64,000 bases of DNA, taken from assembly GCF_024198175.1 (NCBI RefSeq), contig NZ_JAJVKV010000003.1, positions 744,001-808,000 on the forward strand, in the 5' to 3' direction. The notes beneath the pieces were generated by a model. That model did no database searches, was not told where the DNA came from, and saw only the letters and a list, made by a program, of their open reading frames with translations. Shown one piece after another: positions 24,540 through 32,567 of this stretch; within the stretch, counting starts at the first letter, position 1; each line of letters starts with the position of its first letter. Position numbers and translations under genes: made by a program. The DNA is from Pyxidicoccus xibeiensis. Lineage in GTDB: Bacteria; Myxococcota; Myxococcia; Myxococcales; Myxococcaceae.

Positions 24540-25121
24540 ATGCGCATCCTCTTCTGTGGCGTGGGGGCCATCGGCTCCTCGGCGGCCATGCTGTGCCGCA
24601 ACCTGGAGGCCACGCTGGCCTTCGTAGACTTCGACCGGGTGGAGTCCAAGAACCTGCTCGCGCAGGCGTACGTGAAGCCCTCGGTGGGGAAGAACAAGGC
24701 CGAGGCCCTCAAGCTGCAGCTGCTCAACCTGCACGGGGTGAAGGCCGAGTCCTTCGGCGTCCGCCTCACCCGCGACAACGTGGAGGCGCTGTGCGGCGGC
24801 GCGGACCTGCTGGTGGACGGCTTCGACAACCAGGCCAGCCGCCTGCTGCTCAGCGAGTACGCGCGCAGGACGGGCAAGCCGCTGGTCCACGGGGCGGTGA
24901 GCGCGGATGGGACGTTCGGCCTGGTGCGCTGGGACGAGCGCTTCGTCCCGGACGCCGAGGACACGGCGGGCCAGGCCACCTGCGAGGGCGGCGCGCACCT
25001 GCCCCTGCTGGGGCTGCTCGCCGCGACGCTCGCCCGCGCCGTGCAGGACTTCGTGAAGCACGGCGTGAAGCGTGACGCCCTGGTGAACCTGACGGCGGTC
25101 ATCCCCACCTCGGGCACCTGA
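24540..25121 (+). CDS. ThiF/E1-like adenylyltransferase
   Basis: 193 residues. It has the E1/ThiF Rossmann motif GVGAIGSS (residues 7-14), the acidic and Asn/Gln set FVDFDRVESKNLLAQ (D30, D32, N38, Q42), K51 in VGKNKAE, and VDGFDNQASR (D93, D96, N97, R101). These bind ATP and the C-terminus of the substrate in MoeB, ThiF and E1 enzymes. A possible thioester Cys is C148 in ATCEGG. It is shorter than typical ThiF because the C-terminal domain is small. It is paired with the ubiquitin-like gene with 9 bp between them. Confidence 0.82.
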   Translation: MRILFCGVGAIGSSAAMLCRNLEATLAFVDFDRVESKNLLAQAYVKPSVGKNKAEALKLQLLNLHGVKAESFGVRLTRDNVEALCGGADLLVDGFDNQASRLLLSEYARRTGKPLVHGAVSADGTFGLVRWDERFVPDAEDTAGQATCEGGAHLPLLGLLAATLARAVQDFVKHGVKRDALVNLTAVIPTSGT

Positions 25122-25227
25122 GGTTCCGGCGGTGGGGCGGGCCGCCGGGGCCCGGACGTTGAACGGTTCACGAGTCTCCGAAGGAGTCCTTCGGAGCCCC
25201 GTGCGCCGCCACTATGGTGCGGCCGCC

Positions 25228-28122
25228 ATGCCGCTGCTCGTCCTGCTCAGTCTCCCCTTCCTCGCGAGCCTCGTCGCGGCAACGGTTCCGACCCGCGCGC
25301 GCAACTGGAGCGCGCTGCTGGCCGGCCTCACCGCGCTCGCGTGCGCGGTGGTCACCACCCTGCACTTCCCCGCCATTGCCCGGGGCGAGGTGCTCCGGCA
25401 GCGCTTCGAGTGGGTGCCCTCGCTGGGGCTCGCGCTGGAGCTGCGGCTGGACGGCTTCGCGTGGATGTTCTGCATGCTGGTGCTGGGCATCGGCACGCTG
25501 GTGGTGCTCTACGCGCGCTACTACCTGTCCGCGGAGGACCCGGCCCCCCGCTTCTTCGCCTTCTTCCTCGCCTTCATGGGGGCGATGGTGGGCGTGGTGC
25601 TCGCGGGCAACCTGCTCCAGCTCGCCTTCTTCTGGGAGCTGACGTCCCTCTTCTCCTTCCTCCTCATCGGCTACTGGCACCACCGCAAGGACGCGCAGCG
25701 CGGCGCGCGCATGGCGCTCACCGTCACCGGCGCGGGCGGGCTGTGTCTGCTGGCGGGCCTGCTCGTGCTCGGCCACATCGTGGGCACCTACGACCTGGAC
25801 ACGGTGCTCGCCAGCGGGGCGCGCGTGCGGGCCCATGCCCTGTATCCGGTGGCGCTGGGGCTGATACTGCTGGGGGCCTTCACCAAGAGCGCGCAGTTCC
25901 CGTTCCACTTCTGGCTGCCGCACGCCATGGCGGCCCCCACGCCCGTCTCCGCCTACCTGCACTCGGCGACGATGGTGAAGGCGGGCGTGTTCCTCCTGGC
26001 GCGGCTGTGGCCGGTGCTCTCGGGGACGGAGTCCTGGTTCTGGCTGGTGGGCGGCGCGGGGCTCGTCACGCTGCTGCTGTGCGGCTACCTGGCGCTGTTC
26101 CAGAACGACCTCAAGGGCCTGCTCGCGTACTCCACGCTCTCGCACCTGGGGCTCATCACGCTGCTGCTGGGCCTCAACAGCCCGCTGGCCGCGGTGGCAG
26201 CGGTGTTCCACATCATGAACCACGCCACCTTCAAGGCGTCGCTGTTCATGGCCGCGGGCATCATCGACCACGAGAGCGGCACGCGGGACATCCGCCGGCT
26301 GTCCGGGCTGTTCCGCCTGATGCCCATCACCGCCACCCTGGCGATGGTGGCCAGCGCGGCCATGGCCGGCGTCCCGCTGCTCAACGGCTTCCTGTCCAAG
26401 GAGATGTTCTTCGCCGAGACGGTGTTCCTCCAGGCCAGCCCCCTGGTGGAGTGGGGGCTGCCGGTGGCCGCGGCGCTGGCGGGTGTGTTCAGCGTGGCGT
26501 ACTCGCTGCGCTTCACGGTGAACGTGTTCTTCGGCCCCTCGTGCGCGGGGGAGGTGCCGCGCGTGCCGCACGAGCCGCCCCGGTGGATGCGGGTGCCGGT
26601 GGACCTGCTGGTCCTCGTCTGCATCGTGGTGGGCGTCATCCCGGAGGCCTCGGTGGGCCGCTTCCTGGAGGCCGCGTCACGGCCGGTGGTGGGCGGCACG
26701 CTGCCCGCCTACAGCCTCGCGGTGTGGCACGGCTTCAACCTGCCCCTGCTGATGAGCCTCGTGGCCCTGGCGGGCGGCGCGCTGCTCTACCTGCTGCTGC
26801 GCCGGCAGCAGGGGCGCGGCCGCGCGCTCACGGCGCCGCTGGTGGGGCGCGCGGACGGCAAGCGCCTCTTCGAGTGGGGCCTGGCCCGCCTCGCCCGGGC
26901 GGGCCGGTGGACGCGGCTGAACCTGCTCGGCGCGGGCCTTCAGCTCCAGCTGCTGGCGCTGGTGCTGGTGACGCTGGCCTTCGCCTGGAGCGCGCTGCGC
27001 GGGGGCGTGGGCACGGGCGACCGGCCCCTGCTGCCGTTCGCGCCGGCCTTCGCCGTGCTGTGGTGTATCGGCGGGGCGAGCGCGGTGGGCGCGGCCTGGC
27101 AGGCGAAGTACCACCGGCTGGCGGCGCTGATGCTGGCGGGGGTGTCCGGCATGGCCAGCTGCATCACCTTCATCTGGTTCTCCGCGCCGGACCTCGCCCT
27201 CACCCAGCTGACGGTGGAGGTGGTGACGACGGTGCTGCTGCTGCTCGGGCTGCGCTGGCTGCCGGCGCGCGAGCCCGTGCGCGGCGTCTTCAACCCCCGG
27301 ACGCTGCGGCGCGCCCGCGTGCGGCGGCTCCGGGACCTGGCCGTGGCCGTCGCCGCGGGCAGTGGGATGGCCGTGCTCGCCTATGCGGTCGCCACGCGGA
27401 ACTTCGCGCAGAGCCTCTCGCCCTTCTTCCTCGAGCGCTCCCTCCCGGAGGGCGGTGGCCGCAACGTGGTCAACGTGATGCTGGTGGACTTCCGGGGCTT
27501 CGACACGTTCGGCGAGGGCGTGGTGCTGGCGCTGGTGGCGCTCACCGTGTACGCGCTCCTGCGGCGCTTCCGGCCGGCGCCGGAGACGCTGACGCTGACG
27601 CCCCAGCAGCAGGCGCTCCCCCCGGACCTCCAGACGGACCTGCTCAACCCCCGCCACGCGCGTGACACCGCCGTGGGCTACCTCATGGTGCCGGCGGTGC
27701 TGGTGCGGCTGCTCCTGCCGGTGACGGGCGTGCTGGCCGTGTACTTCTTCCTGCGGGGGCACAACGAGCCCGGCGGAGGCTTCGTCGCGGGGCTGGTGAT
27801 GTCGCTGGGGGTGGTGCTGCAGTACATCGTCTCCGGCACGGAGTGGGTGGAGGCGCACCTGCACATCCGCCCGCGCCGGCTCATCGCGGTGGGGCTCCTG
27901 CTGGTGCTGGGCACCGGCGCCGGCTCCTTCGTGGCGGGCTACCCGCTGCTCACCTCGCACACGTGGCACCTGGACCTGCCCGTGCTGGGGGAGCTGCACC
28001 TGGCGAGCGCCCTCTTCTTCGACCTGGGCGTCTTCTCGCTCGTGGTGGGCTCGACGCTGTTCATCCTCGTGGCGCTGGCGCACCAGTCGGTGCGGGCCCA
28101 CCGCCGGCCGGAGGGCGAGTAA
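25228..28122 (+). CDS. mrpA: Mrp Na+/H+ antiporter subunit MrpA with fused MrpB domain
   Basis: 964 residues, consistent with MrpA of the group whose mrpB is fused into mrpA. The first 780 residues have many membrane helices and NuoL/MrpA features, including FWELTSLFSFLLIGYWHH, KSAQFPFHFWLPHAMAAPTPVSAYLHSATMVKAG (the broken-helix proton channel region, with its Lys), and MNHATFKASLFMAAGI. The last 150 residues match MnhB (GGGFVAGLVMSLGVVLQYI). Start ATG 25228 follows the family; a GTG at 25201 with GGAG upstream is a credible alternative. First gene of a 6-kb operon that exports Na+ for H+. Confidence 0.9.
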   Translation: MPLLVLLSLPFLASLVAATVPTRARNWSALLAGLTALACAVVTTLHFPAIARGEVLRQRFEWVPSLGLALELRLDGFAWMFCMLVLGIGTLVVLYARYYLSAEDPAPRFFAFFLAFMGAMVGVVLAGNLLQLAFFWELTSLFSFLLIGYWHHRKDAQRGARMALTVTGAGGLCLLAGLLVLGHIVGTYDLDTVLASGARVRAHALYPVALGLILLGAFTKSAQFPFHFWLPHAMAAPTPVSAYLHSATMVKAGVFLLARLWPVLSGTESWFWLVGGAGLVTLLLCGYLALFQNDLKGLLAYSTLSHLGLITLLLGLNSPLAAVAAVFHIMNHATFKASLFMAAGIIDHESGTRDIRRLSGLFRLMPITATLAMVASAAMAGVPLLNGFLSKEMFFAETVFLQASPLVEWGLPVAAALAGVFSVAYSLRFTVNVFFGPSCAGEVPRVPHEPPRWMRVPVDLLVLVCIVVGVIPEASVGRFLEAASRPVVGGTLPAYSLAVWHGFNLPLLMSLVALAGGALLYLLLRRQQGRGRALTAPLVGRADGKRLFEWGLARLARAGRWTRLNLLGAGLQLQLLALVLVTLAFAWSALRGGVGTGDRPLLPFAPAFAVLWCIGGASAVGAAWQAKYHRLAALMLAGVSGMASCITFIWFSAPDLALTQLTVEVVTTVLLLLGLRWLPAREPVRGVFNPRTLRRARVRRLRDLAVAVAAGSGMAVLAYAVATRNFAQSLSPFFLERSLPEGGGRNVVNVMLVDFRGFDTFGEGVVLALVALTVYALLRRFRPAPETLTLTPQQQALPPDLQTDLLNPRHARDTAVGYLMVPAVLVRLLLPVTGVLAVYFFLRGHNEPGGGFVAGLVMSLGVVLQYIVSGTEWVEAHLHIRPRRLIAVGLLLVLGTGAGSFVAGYPLLTSHTWHLDLPVLGELHLASALFFDLGVFSLVVGSTLFILVALAHQSVRAHRRPEGE

Positions 28123-28457
28123 TGGAGCTGGTCCTGGCGCTGGCCATCGGCGTGCTCACGGGCTCGGGGGTGTGGCTGCTGCTGCGGCCGCGCACCTTCC
28201 AGGTCATCATGGGCCTGACGCTGCTGTCGTACGCGGTGAACCTCTTCATCTTCAGCATGGGGCGGCTGGCCATCGACAAGGAGCCCATCCTCGTCGAAGG
28301 GGTGGCGCTGGACCTGGGCAGCTATGACGACCCGCTGCCCCAGGCGCTGGTGCTGACGGCCATCGTCATCAGCTTCGCCATGACGGCGCTGTTCCTGGTC
28401 ATCCTCCTCGCCTCGCGCGGGCTGTCGGGCACGGACCACGTGGACGGTGAGTCATGA
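28122..28457 (+). CDS. mrpC: Mrp antiporter subunit MrpC
   Basis: 111 residues, a NuoK-like three-helix protein. The ATG overlaps the TAA of mrpA (TAATG). The membrane helices (LVLALAIGVLTGSGVWLLL, QVIMGLTLLSYAVNLFIFSMG, ALVLTAIVISFAMTALFLVI) and the motif DPLPQALVLTAIVIS between helices 2 and 3 are diagnostic of MrpC. It is an essential part of the heteromeric antiporter complex and probably packs against MrpD. Confidence 0.92.
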   Translation: MELVLALAIGVLTGSGVWLLLRPRTFQVIMGLTLLSYAVNLFIFSMGRLAIDKEPILVEGVALDLGSYDDPLPQALVLTAIVISFAMTALFLVILLASRGLSGTDHVDGES

Positions 28458-30109
28458 GCGGGTGGGTCGCGTGGATGATGCCGCACCTGATGGTGGCCCC
28501 CATCCTGCTGCCCATGCTGACGGCGGCGGTGCTGCTGCTGATGGGCGAGGGCCGGCGGCCCGTGAAGGCCACGCTCAGCGTGGGCTCGGCGGTGCTGGGG
28601 CTCGCGGTGTCGGTGGAGCTGCTGGGGTGGGTGGAGACGTGCGGGCGCGTGGTGTACCTGCCGGGCAACTGGCCTGCGCCCTTCGGCATCGCCCTGGTGG
28701 CGGACCGGCTGGCGGTGCTGATGCTGGTGCTGACGAGCCTGGTGGGGCTGTGCGCGCTGCTCTTCGCCGCCGCGCGGTGGGACAAGGCGGGCGTGCACTT
28801 CTACCCGCTCATGCAGCTGCAGCTGATGGGGCTGTCGGGCGCCTTCCTCACCGGGGACCTCTTCAACCTCTTCGTGTTCTTCGAAATCATGCTCGCCGCG
28901 TCCTACGGGCTGCTGCTGCATGGCTCGGGGCGGCCGCGGGTGAGGGCCAGCGTGCACTACGTGGCCATCAACCTGGCGGCCTCGTCCCTGTTCCTCATCG
29001 GCGCGTCCATGCTCTACGGCGTGACGGGCACCCTCAACATGGCGGACCTCTCCCTGCGCGCCGCCCTGGTCCCCGAGGGCGACCGGGGCCTGTTCCACGC
29101 CGCGGCGGGCATCCTCGCGGTGGCTTTCCTGGCCAAGGCGGCGGCCTGGCCCCTCAACTTCTGGCTGGTGCCCGCCTACACGGCGGCTACCGCGCCCGTG
29201 GCCGGCTTCTTCGCGCTGCTCACCAAGGTGGGCGTCTACGCGCTCCTGCGGATGTGGACCCTGCTCTTCTCCGAGGGGCCCTCCGCGGGAGTGGGGTCCG
29301 ACGGGCTCTTGCTGCTGGGGCTGGTGAGCGGCGGGCTGGGGGCGCTGGGCATGCTGGGCTCGCAGCGGCTGGGGCACCTGGCCGCCTACAGCGTGGTGGT
29401 CTCCGCGGGCACGCTGGTGGCGGCGATGAGCTTCGGGCGGTGGGCGCTCACCGGCGGGGCGCTCTTCTACCTGCTGAGCTCCACGCTGGCCGCGGCCGCC
29501 CTCTTCCTGCTCATCGACCTGGTGGAGCGCTGGCGCAACTCCGGTGCCACGGTGGATGACGTGGCGCCCTTCCTCAACCCCAGCCTCCAGGGGGACCAGG
29601 CCTTCAACCTCGACGACGACGAGGAGCGGCTGGTGGGGCGGCCCTTCCCCGCGTCCACGGCGCTGCTGGGCCTGGGCTTCATGACGTGCACCCTGCTGGT
29701 GGCGGGGCTGCCACCGCTGTCCAGCTTCGTGGGCAAGCTGGGGATGCTGTCCGGAGCGCTCGGCGTGGAGAGGGACGGAGCCGGCGTGTCGTGGCGGGCG
29801 TGGAACCTGGTCCTGCTGCTGCTGGGAGGGGGCCTCGCGAGCCTCATCGCGATGACTCGCACGGGCATCCGCCTCTTCTGGTCCGCGCCCCCGCGCGAGC
29901 CCCCCCGGCTGCGGCTCGCCGAGGGGCTGCCGGTGGCGGCGCTGCTCGGGGCCTGCCTCGCGCTGACGGCGGGGGCGGGCCCGGCGATGGCGTACATGAA
30001 CGAGACGGCCCAGGCCCTGCACGCGCCCAGGGCCTATGTGGACGCGGTCCTCGAGGAGCCCACCGTGACGCGGGGGCAGCGGCTCGGCGGAAGGTGCGTG
30101 GCGCCATGA
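28454..30109 (+). CDS. mrpD: Mrp antiporter subunit MrpD
   Basis: 551 residues, start overlapping the mrpC stop (ATGA). It is a NuoN/NuoM-like subunit with about 14 membrane helices. Characteristic segments are ALFLTGDLFNLFVFFEIMLAASY, FLAKAAAWPLNFWLVPAYTAATAPVAGFFALLTKVGVYALLR (broken helix with Lys and the transport Glu region), and LGHLAAYSVVVSAGTLVA. The two proton-channel subunits MrpA and MrpD work together in cation/proton exchange. It is about 50 residues longer than Bacillus MrpD because of an extra loop near residue 375. Confidence 0.93.
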   Translation: MSGWVAWMMPHLMVAPILLPMLTAAVLLLMGEGRRPVKATLSVGSAVLGLAVSVELLGWVETCGRVVYLPGNWPAPFGIALVADRLAVLMLVLTSLVGLCALLFAAARWDKAGVHFYPLMQLQLMGLSGAFLTGDLFNLFVFFEIMLAASYGLLLHGSGRPRVRASVHYVAINLAASSLFLIGASMLYGVTGTLNMADLSLRAALVPEGDRGLFHAAAGILAVAFLAKAAAWPLNFWLVPAYTAATAPVAGFFALLTKVGVYALLRMWTLLFSEGPSAGVGSDGLLLLGLVSGGLGALGMLGSQRLGHLAAYSVVVSAGTLVAAMSFGRWALTGGALFYLLSSTLAAAALFLLIDLVERWRNSGATVDDVAPFLNPSLQGDQAFNLDDDEERLVGRPFPASTALLGLGFMTCTLLVAGLPPLSSFVGKLGMLSGALGVERDGAGVSWRAWNLVLLLLGGGLASLIAMTRTGIRLFWSAPPREPPRLRLAEGLPVAALLGACLALTAGAGPAMAYMNETAQALHAPRAYVDAVLEEPTVTRGQRLGGRCVAP

Positions 30110-30594
30110 AGCGGCTGCTCCCCTCCCCCGTCCTCTCCTGCGCGCTCTTCGGGCTCTGGCTGCTGCTCAGCCAGTCGGTGAGCGTGGGCACGGTGCTGCT
30201 GGGCGTGGCGCAGGCCCTGGCCTGGCCCGTGCTCACCGCGGAGCTGCGGCCCGCGCCGGTGCGGATGCGGCGGCCGGTGGCCATCGCGCGGCTGGTGCTG
30301 AACGTCGCCGTGGACGTGGTGCTCTCGAACTTCGCGGTGGCCCGCGCCATCCTCACCAAACGCGTCAAGGACATCCCCTCGGGCTTCGTGCACGTCCCCC
30401 TGGAGGTGAGGGACCCCAACGCGCTGGCGGTGCTGGCGATGATTGTCGCCGCGACGCCGGGCACCGTGTGGGCGGAGCTGTCGCTGGACCGCAGCGTGCT
30501 GCTCCTCCACGTGCTCGAGGTCCCCGACAAGGCCGTCGTCATCGAGACCATCAAGCGCCGCTACGAGCGGCACCTGCGGGAGATCTTCGAATGA
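30106..30594 (+). CDS. mrpE: Mrp antiporter subunit MrpE
   Basis: 162 residues, the usual length. Start overlaps the mrpD stop. Two N-terminal helices (SCALFGLWLLLSQSVSVGTVLLG, AIARLVLNVAVDVVLSN) are followed by a cytoplasmic domain with the family phrases RVKDIPSGFVHVPLEV and PGTVWAELSLDRSVLLLHVLEV. MrpE stabilises the complex and is needed for full antiport. Confidence 0.92.
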   Translation: MKRLLPSPVLSCALFGLWLLLSQSVSVGTVLLGVAQALAWPVLTAELRPAPVRMRRPVAIARLVLNVAVDVVLSNFAVARAILTKRVKDIPSGFVHVPLEVRDPNALAVLAMIVAATPGTVWAELSLDRSVLLLHVLEVPDKAVVIETIKRRYERHLREIFE

Positions 30595-30869
30595 GTCCAC
30601 TGCTTGCCTGGGCGCTGCGCATCGCCGTCGGCTGTCTGCTGCTGGCCATGGGACTGGGGCTGGTGCGCCTGCTGCGCGGCCCCTCCGCGCAGGACCGGGT
30701 GATGGCGCTCGACAACCTCTTCGTCAACGCCATGCTGGTGATGCTGACGCTGGGGCTGAGCTACCGCAGCAGCACCTACTTCGAGGCGGCGCTGCTCGTC
30801 TCGGTGTTCGGCTTCGTGGGCTCCATGGCGATGGCGAAGTTCCTGCTGCGCGGCGAGGTCATCGAATGA
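30591..30869 (+). CDS. mrpF: Mrp antiporter subunit MrpF
   Basis: 92 residues with three membrane helices. Start overlaps mrpE. The motif RLLRGPSAQDRVMALDNLFVNAM is the invariant GPs..DRvva.D segment of MrpF, with the conserved Asp in helix 2, and SVFGFVGSMAMAKFLLRGEVIE is the usual C-terminus. It functions with MrpG in the small-subunit module. Confidence 0.93.
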   Translation: MSPLLAWALRIAVGCLLLAMGLGLVRLLRGPSAQDRVMALDNLFVNAMLVMLTLGLSYRSSTYFEAALLVSVFGFVGSMAMAKFLLRGEVIE

Positions 30870-31231
30870 CGACCTCGCTCCCGCCCTGGGTGGACGTGGT
30901 GACGGCGGTGCTGGTGGTGACCGCCGCCCTGCTGGCGCTGACCGGCTCGCTGGGTCTGGTGCGGCTGCGCGGCTTCTTCCAGCGCGTCCACGCGCCCACG
31001 CTGGGCTCCACCGGCGCCTGCTGGCTGCTGACGCTGTCCACGGCGCTGCAGTTCTCCTTCGTGCGCGAGCAGTTCTACGTACACGCGCTGCTCATCGCCC
31101 TCTTCATCACCCTGACGGCGCCCATCACCACCGTCTTCCTGTCGCGCGCGGCGCTGTTCCGGATGCGCCTGGCCCGCCAGGACGTGCCCCCCTCCGTCAC
31201 CGAGCAGCCCGCCCCCCCGCCGCAGGCTTGA
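30866..31231 (+). CDS. mrpG: Mrp antiporter subunit MrpG
   Basis: 121 residues, last gene of the antiporter operon, start overlapping mrpF. It has three membrane helices and the family phrases GSLGLVRLRGFFQRVHAPTLGST and YVHALLIALFITLTAPITTVFLSRAA. The C-terminal tail is Pro-rich. Every junction in the operon is overlapping or within a base, so the whole antiporter is translated as a coupled unit. Confidence 0.93.
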   Translation: MTTSLPPWVDVVTAVLVVTAALLALTGSLGLVRLRGFFQRVHAPTLGSTGACWLLTLSTALQFSFVREQFYVHALLIALFITLTAPITTVFLSRAALFRMRLARQDVPPSVTEQPAPPPQA

Positions 31232-31338
31232 GGTGGGGGGGCCCCTCCCCCGGCTGCCCCTGCCTTTGGAAAAGAAATCAGCACGCTGTCAGGGACGGAT
31301 TTTCTCCGCGTCAGTCCCCCATGAAAGGAGCGGTGGCC

Positions 31339-31500
31339 ATGACGACGACGACGCAGAAGAGCCTGATGAAGTCCCAGTATCCGAACACCAACCTCTGGCA
31401 CAGCATCAACGTTGCCCTTCCGTGCATCCGGCCGGCCATCGCCCCGAGCTTTTCCGTGGGATTCCGCTCGTATCACGGCCACCCGCCCGACTCCTGCTGA
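31339..31500 (+). CDS. Small 53-residue peptide, unknown, upstream of the tRNA array
   Basis: Start ATG 31339 has a good AAAGGAG site at 31324-31330; an in-frame ATG at 31321 would add six residues. The peptide starts MTTTTQKSLMKSQYPNTN, contains a segment with LWHSINVALPC, and ends SYHGHPPDSC. It has two Cys, two His in the tail and no signal peptide. I recognise no family. The basic N-terminal half and Ser/His/Cys-rich C-terminal half would suit a modified peptide precursor or a leader peptide, but nothing proves that. It ends 37 bp before a strong terminator that precedes the tRNA array. Confidence 0.5.
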   Translation: MTTTTQKSLMKSQYPNTNLWHSINVALPCIRPAIAPSFSVGFRSYHGHPPDSC

Positions 31501-31537
31501 CGCACCCGCCGTGTCTCCGACACGCAGTGCCACGCAG

Positions 31538-31577
31538 AGGCCGGGCTCCCAACAGGGAACCCGGCCTTTCGTCTTTC
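31538..31577 (+). terminator. Hairpin terminator before the tRNA array
   Basis: 31538-31550 pairs with 31555-31567 (13-bp stem with one mismatch, loop AACA) followed by TTTCGTCTTT. It separates the small peptide gene from the tRNA-Tyr gene. Confidence 0.75.
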
Positions 31578-31595
31578 CGGGCTCCCACCTCCTTC

Positions 31596-31681
31596 GGGGA
31601 CGTAGAGCGTTAGAGGAGGCGCGTCGGCCTGTAGAGCCGGAGCCCGAGAGGGCCCGCTGGGTGCAACTCCCAGCGTCCCCA
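31596..31681 (+). tRNA. tRNA-Tyr (GTA), aberrant
   Basis: Acceptor GGGGACG/CGTCCCC, anticodon GTA at 31631-31633, long variable arm (type II, as expected for Tyr) with GCCC/GGGC stem. T loop is TGCAACT instead of TTC-type and the D stem is very weak. A73, no encoded CCA. Confidence 0.75.
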
Positions 31682-31713
31682 TCACCGCGGTGTCAGCAGA
31701 AGCAGTGTCTTTT

Positions 31714-31788
31714 CTGGGTGTAGCTCAGTCTGGCCAGAGCGCACGGTTCGGGTCCGTGAGGCCGCAGGTTCAAATCCTGTCACCCAGA
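31714..31788 (+). tRNA. tRNA-Pro (CGG)
   Basis: Acceptor CTGGGTG/CACCCAG, D stem GCTC/GAGC, anticodon CGG at 31749-31751 in loop TTCGGGT, T loop TTCAAAT, A73. Regular cloverleaf, no encoded CCA. Confidence 0.93.
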
Positions 31789-31805
31789 TACGCAGTCGCA
31801 GTGCA

Positions 31806-31876
31806 CGGGGTATGGCTCAAAGGCAGAGCTCTCGCTTGATAAGCGGGCGGTCCCGGTTCGAGTCCGGGTGCCCCGA
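31806..31876 (+). tRNA. tRNA-Ile (GAT)
   Basis: Acceptor CGGGGTA/TGCCCCG, anticodon GAT at 31838-31840 in loop TTGATAA, T loop TTCGAGT, A73. Short (71 nt); followed by CTC, not CCA. Confidence 0.9.
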
Positions 31877-31882
31877 CTCCAT

Positions 31883-31954
31883 GTTGGCCGAAGGCGATTG
31901 GTGAGCCACCGGATTGTGACTCCGGGGAAGAGGGTTCGATTCCCTCCGGTCAAC
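31883..31954 (+). tRNA. tRNA-His (GTG)
   Basis: Acceptor TTGGCCG/CGGTCAA with the diagnostic extra G-1 (31883) pairing with C73 (31954). Anticodon GTG at 31916-31918, T loop TTCGATT, D stem GGC/GCC. Confidence 0.92.
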
Positions 31955-32031
31955 CTGACAGCAGCTCTCTGACAACTGAATCGTTGTGGTGAAGCACGCC
32001 GCCCCAGCTCAGTACGGGCGGCGCGCAATAC

Positions 32032-32102
32032 ACCTCCGTAGCTCAACGGCTGAGCACCCGGCTCTTACCCGGGCGGTGAGGGTTCGAATCCCTCCGGAGG
32101 TA
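32032..32102 (+). tRNA. tRNA-Lys (CTT)
   Basis: Acceptor ACCTCCG/CGGAGGT, D stem GCTC/GAGC, anticodon CTT at 32064-32066 in loop CTCTTAC, T loop TTCGAAT, A73 followed by CTC. Confidence 0.92.
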
Positions 32103-32107
32103 CTCAC

Positions 32108-32178
32108 GCGGGTGTCGTCCAGCGGCAGGATTTCGGTCTCCCATACCGACGACACGGGTTCGAATCCCGTCACCCGCT
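32108..32178 (+). tRNA. tRNA-Gly (CCC)
   Basis: Acceptor GCGGGTG/CACCCGC, anticodon CCC at 32140-32142 in loop CTCCCAT, T loop TTCGAAT, discriminator U73 as expected for Gly. Confidence 0.92.
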
Positions 32179-32186
32179 TCACACAT

Positions 32187-32260
32187 ACCAGGCTGGTCCA
32201 ATGGCCTCAAGACGGCGGACTCTGACTCCGTAGATGCAGGTTCGATTCCTGCGCCTGGTG
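32187..32260 (+). tRNA. tRNA-Gln (CTG)
   Basis: Acceptor ACCAGGC/GCCTGGT, anticodon CTG at 32222-32224 in loop CTCTGAC, T loop TTCGATT, G73. GatB at the window edge suggests that Gln-tRNA may be made through Glu-tRNA in this organism. Confidence 0.9.
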
Positions 32261-32278
32261 CTCTTTCTCGCAGCACAT

Positions 32279-32351
32279 TCCTCGGTAGCTCAACTGGCAG
32301 AGCACACGGCTGTTAACCGTGGGGTTGGGGGTTCGAATCCCTCCCGGGGAG
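32279..32351 (+). tRNA. tRNA-Asn (GTT)
   Basis: Acceptor TCCTCGG/CCGGGGA (one G.U), D stem GCTC, anticodon GTT at 32312-32314 in loop CTGTTAA, T loop TTCGAAT, G73. Confidence 0.92.
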
Positions 32352-32362
32352 CTGATTCACAT

Positions 32363-32432
32363 GGCCTGTTCCACCTGGGGTGGCAGCGGTCTGCAAAACC
32401 GCTCGGGGCGGGTTCGACTCCCGCACTGGCCT
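32363..32432 (+). tRNA. tRNA-Cys (GCA)
   Basis: Acceptor GGCCTGT/ACTGGCC with a T.T mismatch at the fifth pair. Anticodon GCA at 32393-32395 in loop CTGCAAA, U73 (Cys identity), T loop TTCGACT, followed by CTC. Confidence 0.88.
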
Positions 32433-32458
32433 CTCTGTCTCGCAACACCGCAGCACCT

Positions 32459-32531
32459 GCCGGCCTGGCGTAGGTGGTCCGCGCGCCTGTCTGAAGCACA
32501 GGAGGACTCGGTTCGATTCCGGGGGCCGGCA
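32459..32531 (+). tRNA. tRNA-Phe (GAA)
   Basis: Acceptor GCCGGCC/GGCCGGC, anticodon GAA at 32493-32495 in loop CTGAAGC, T loop TTCGATT, A73 followed by CTC. Confidence 0.9.
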
Positions 32532-32567
32532 CTCGCAGCACGCAGCACGCAGTCGCAGCACCTTCAT

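Noticed and set aside
25341..27665. A 774-codon frame overlapping mrpA on the same strand
   Set aside because: Frame-shifted shadow of mrpA: Gly/Ala/Arg-rich, no motif.
31957..32031. Possible tRNA-Asp in the spacer between His and Lys tRNAs
   Set aside because: No acceptor or anticodon arm could be formed; no GTC anticodon loop is present anywhere in the array.
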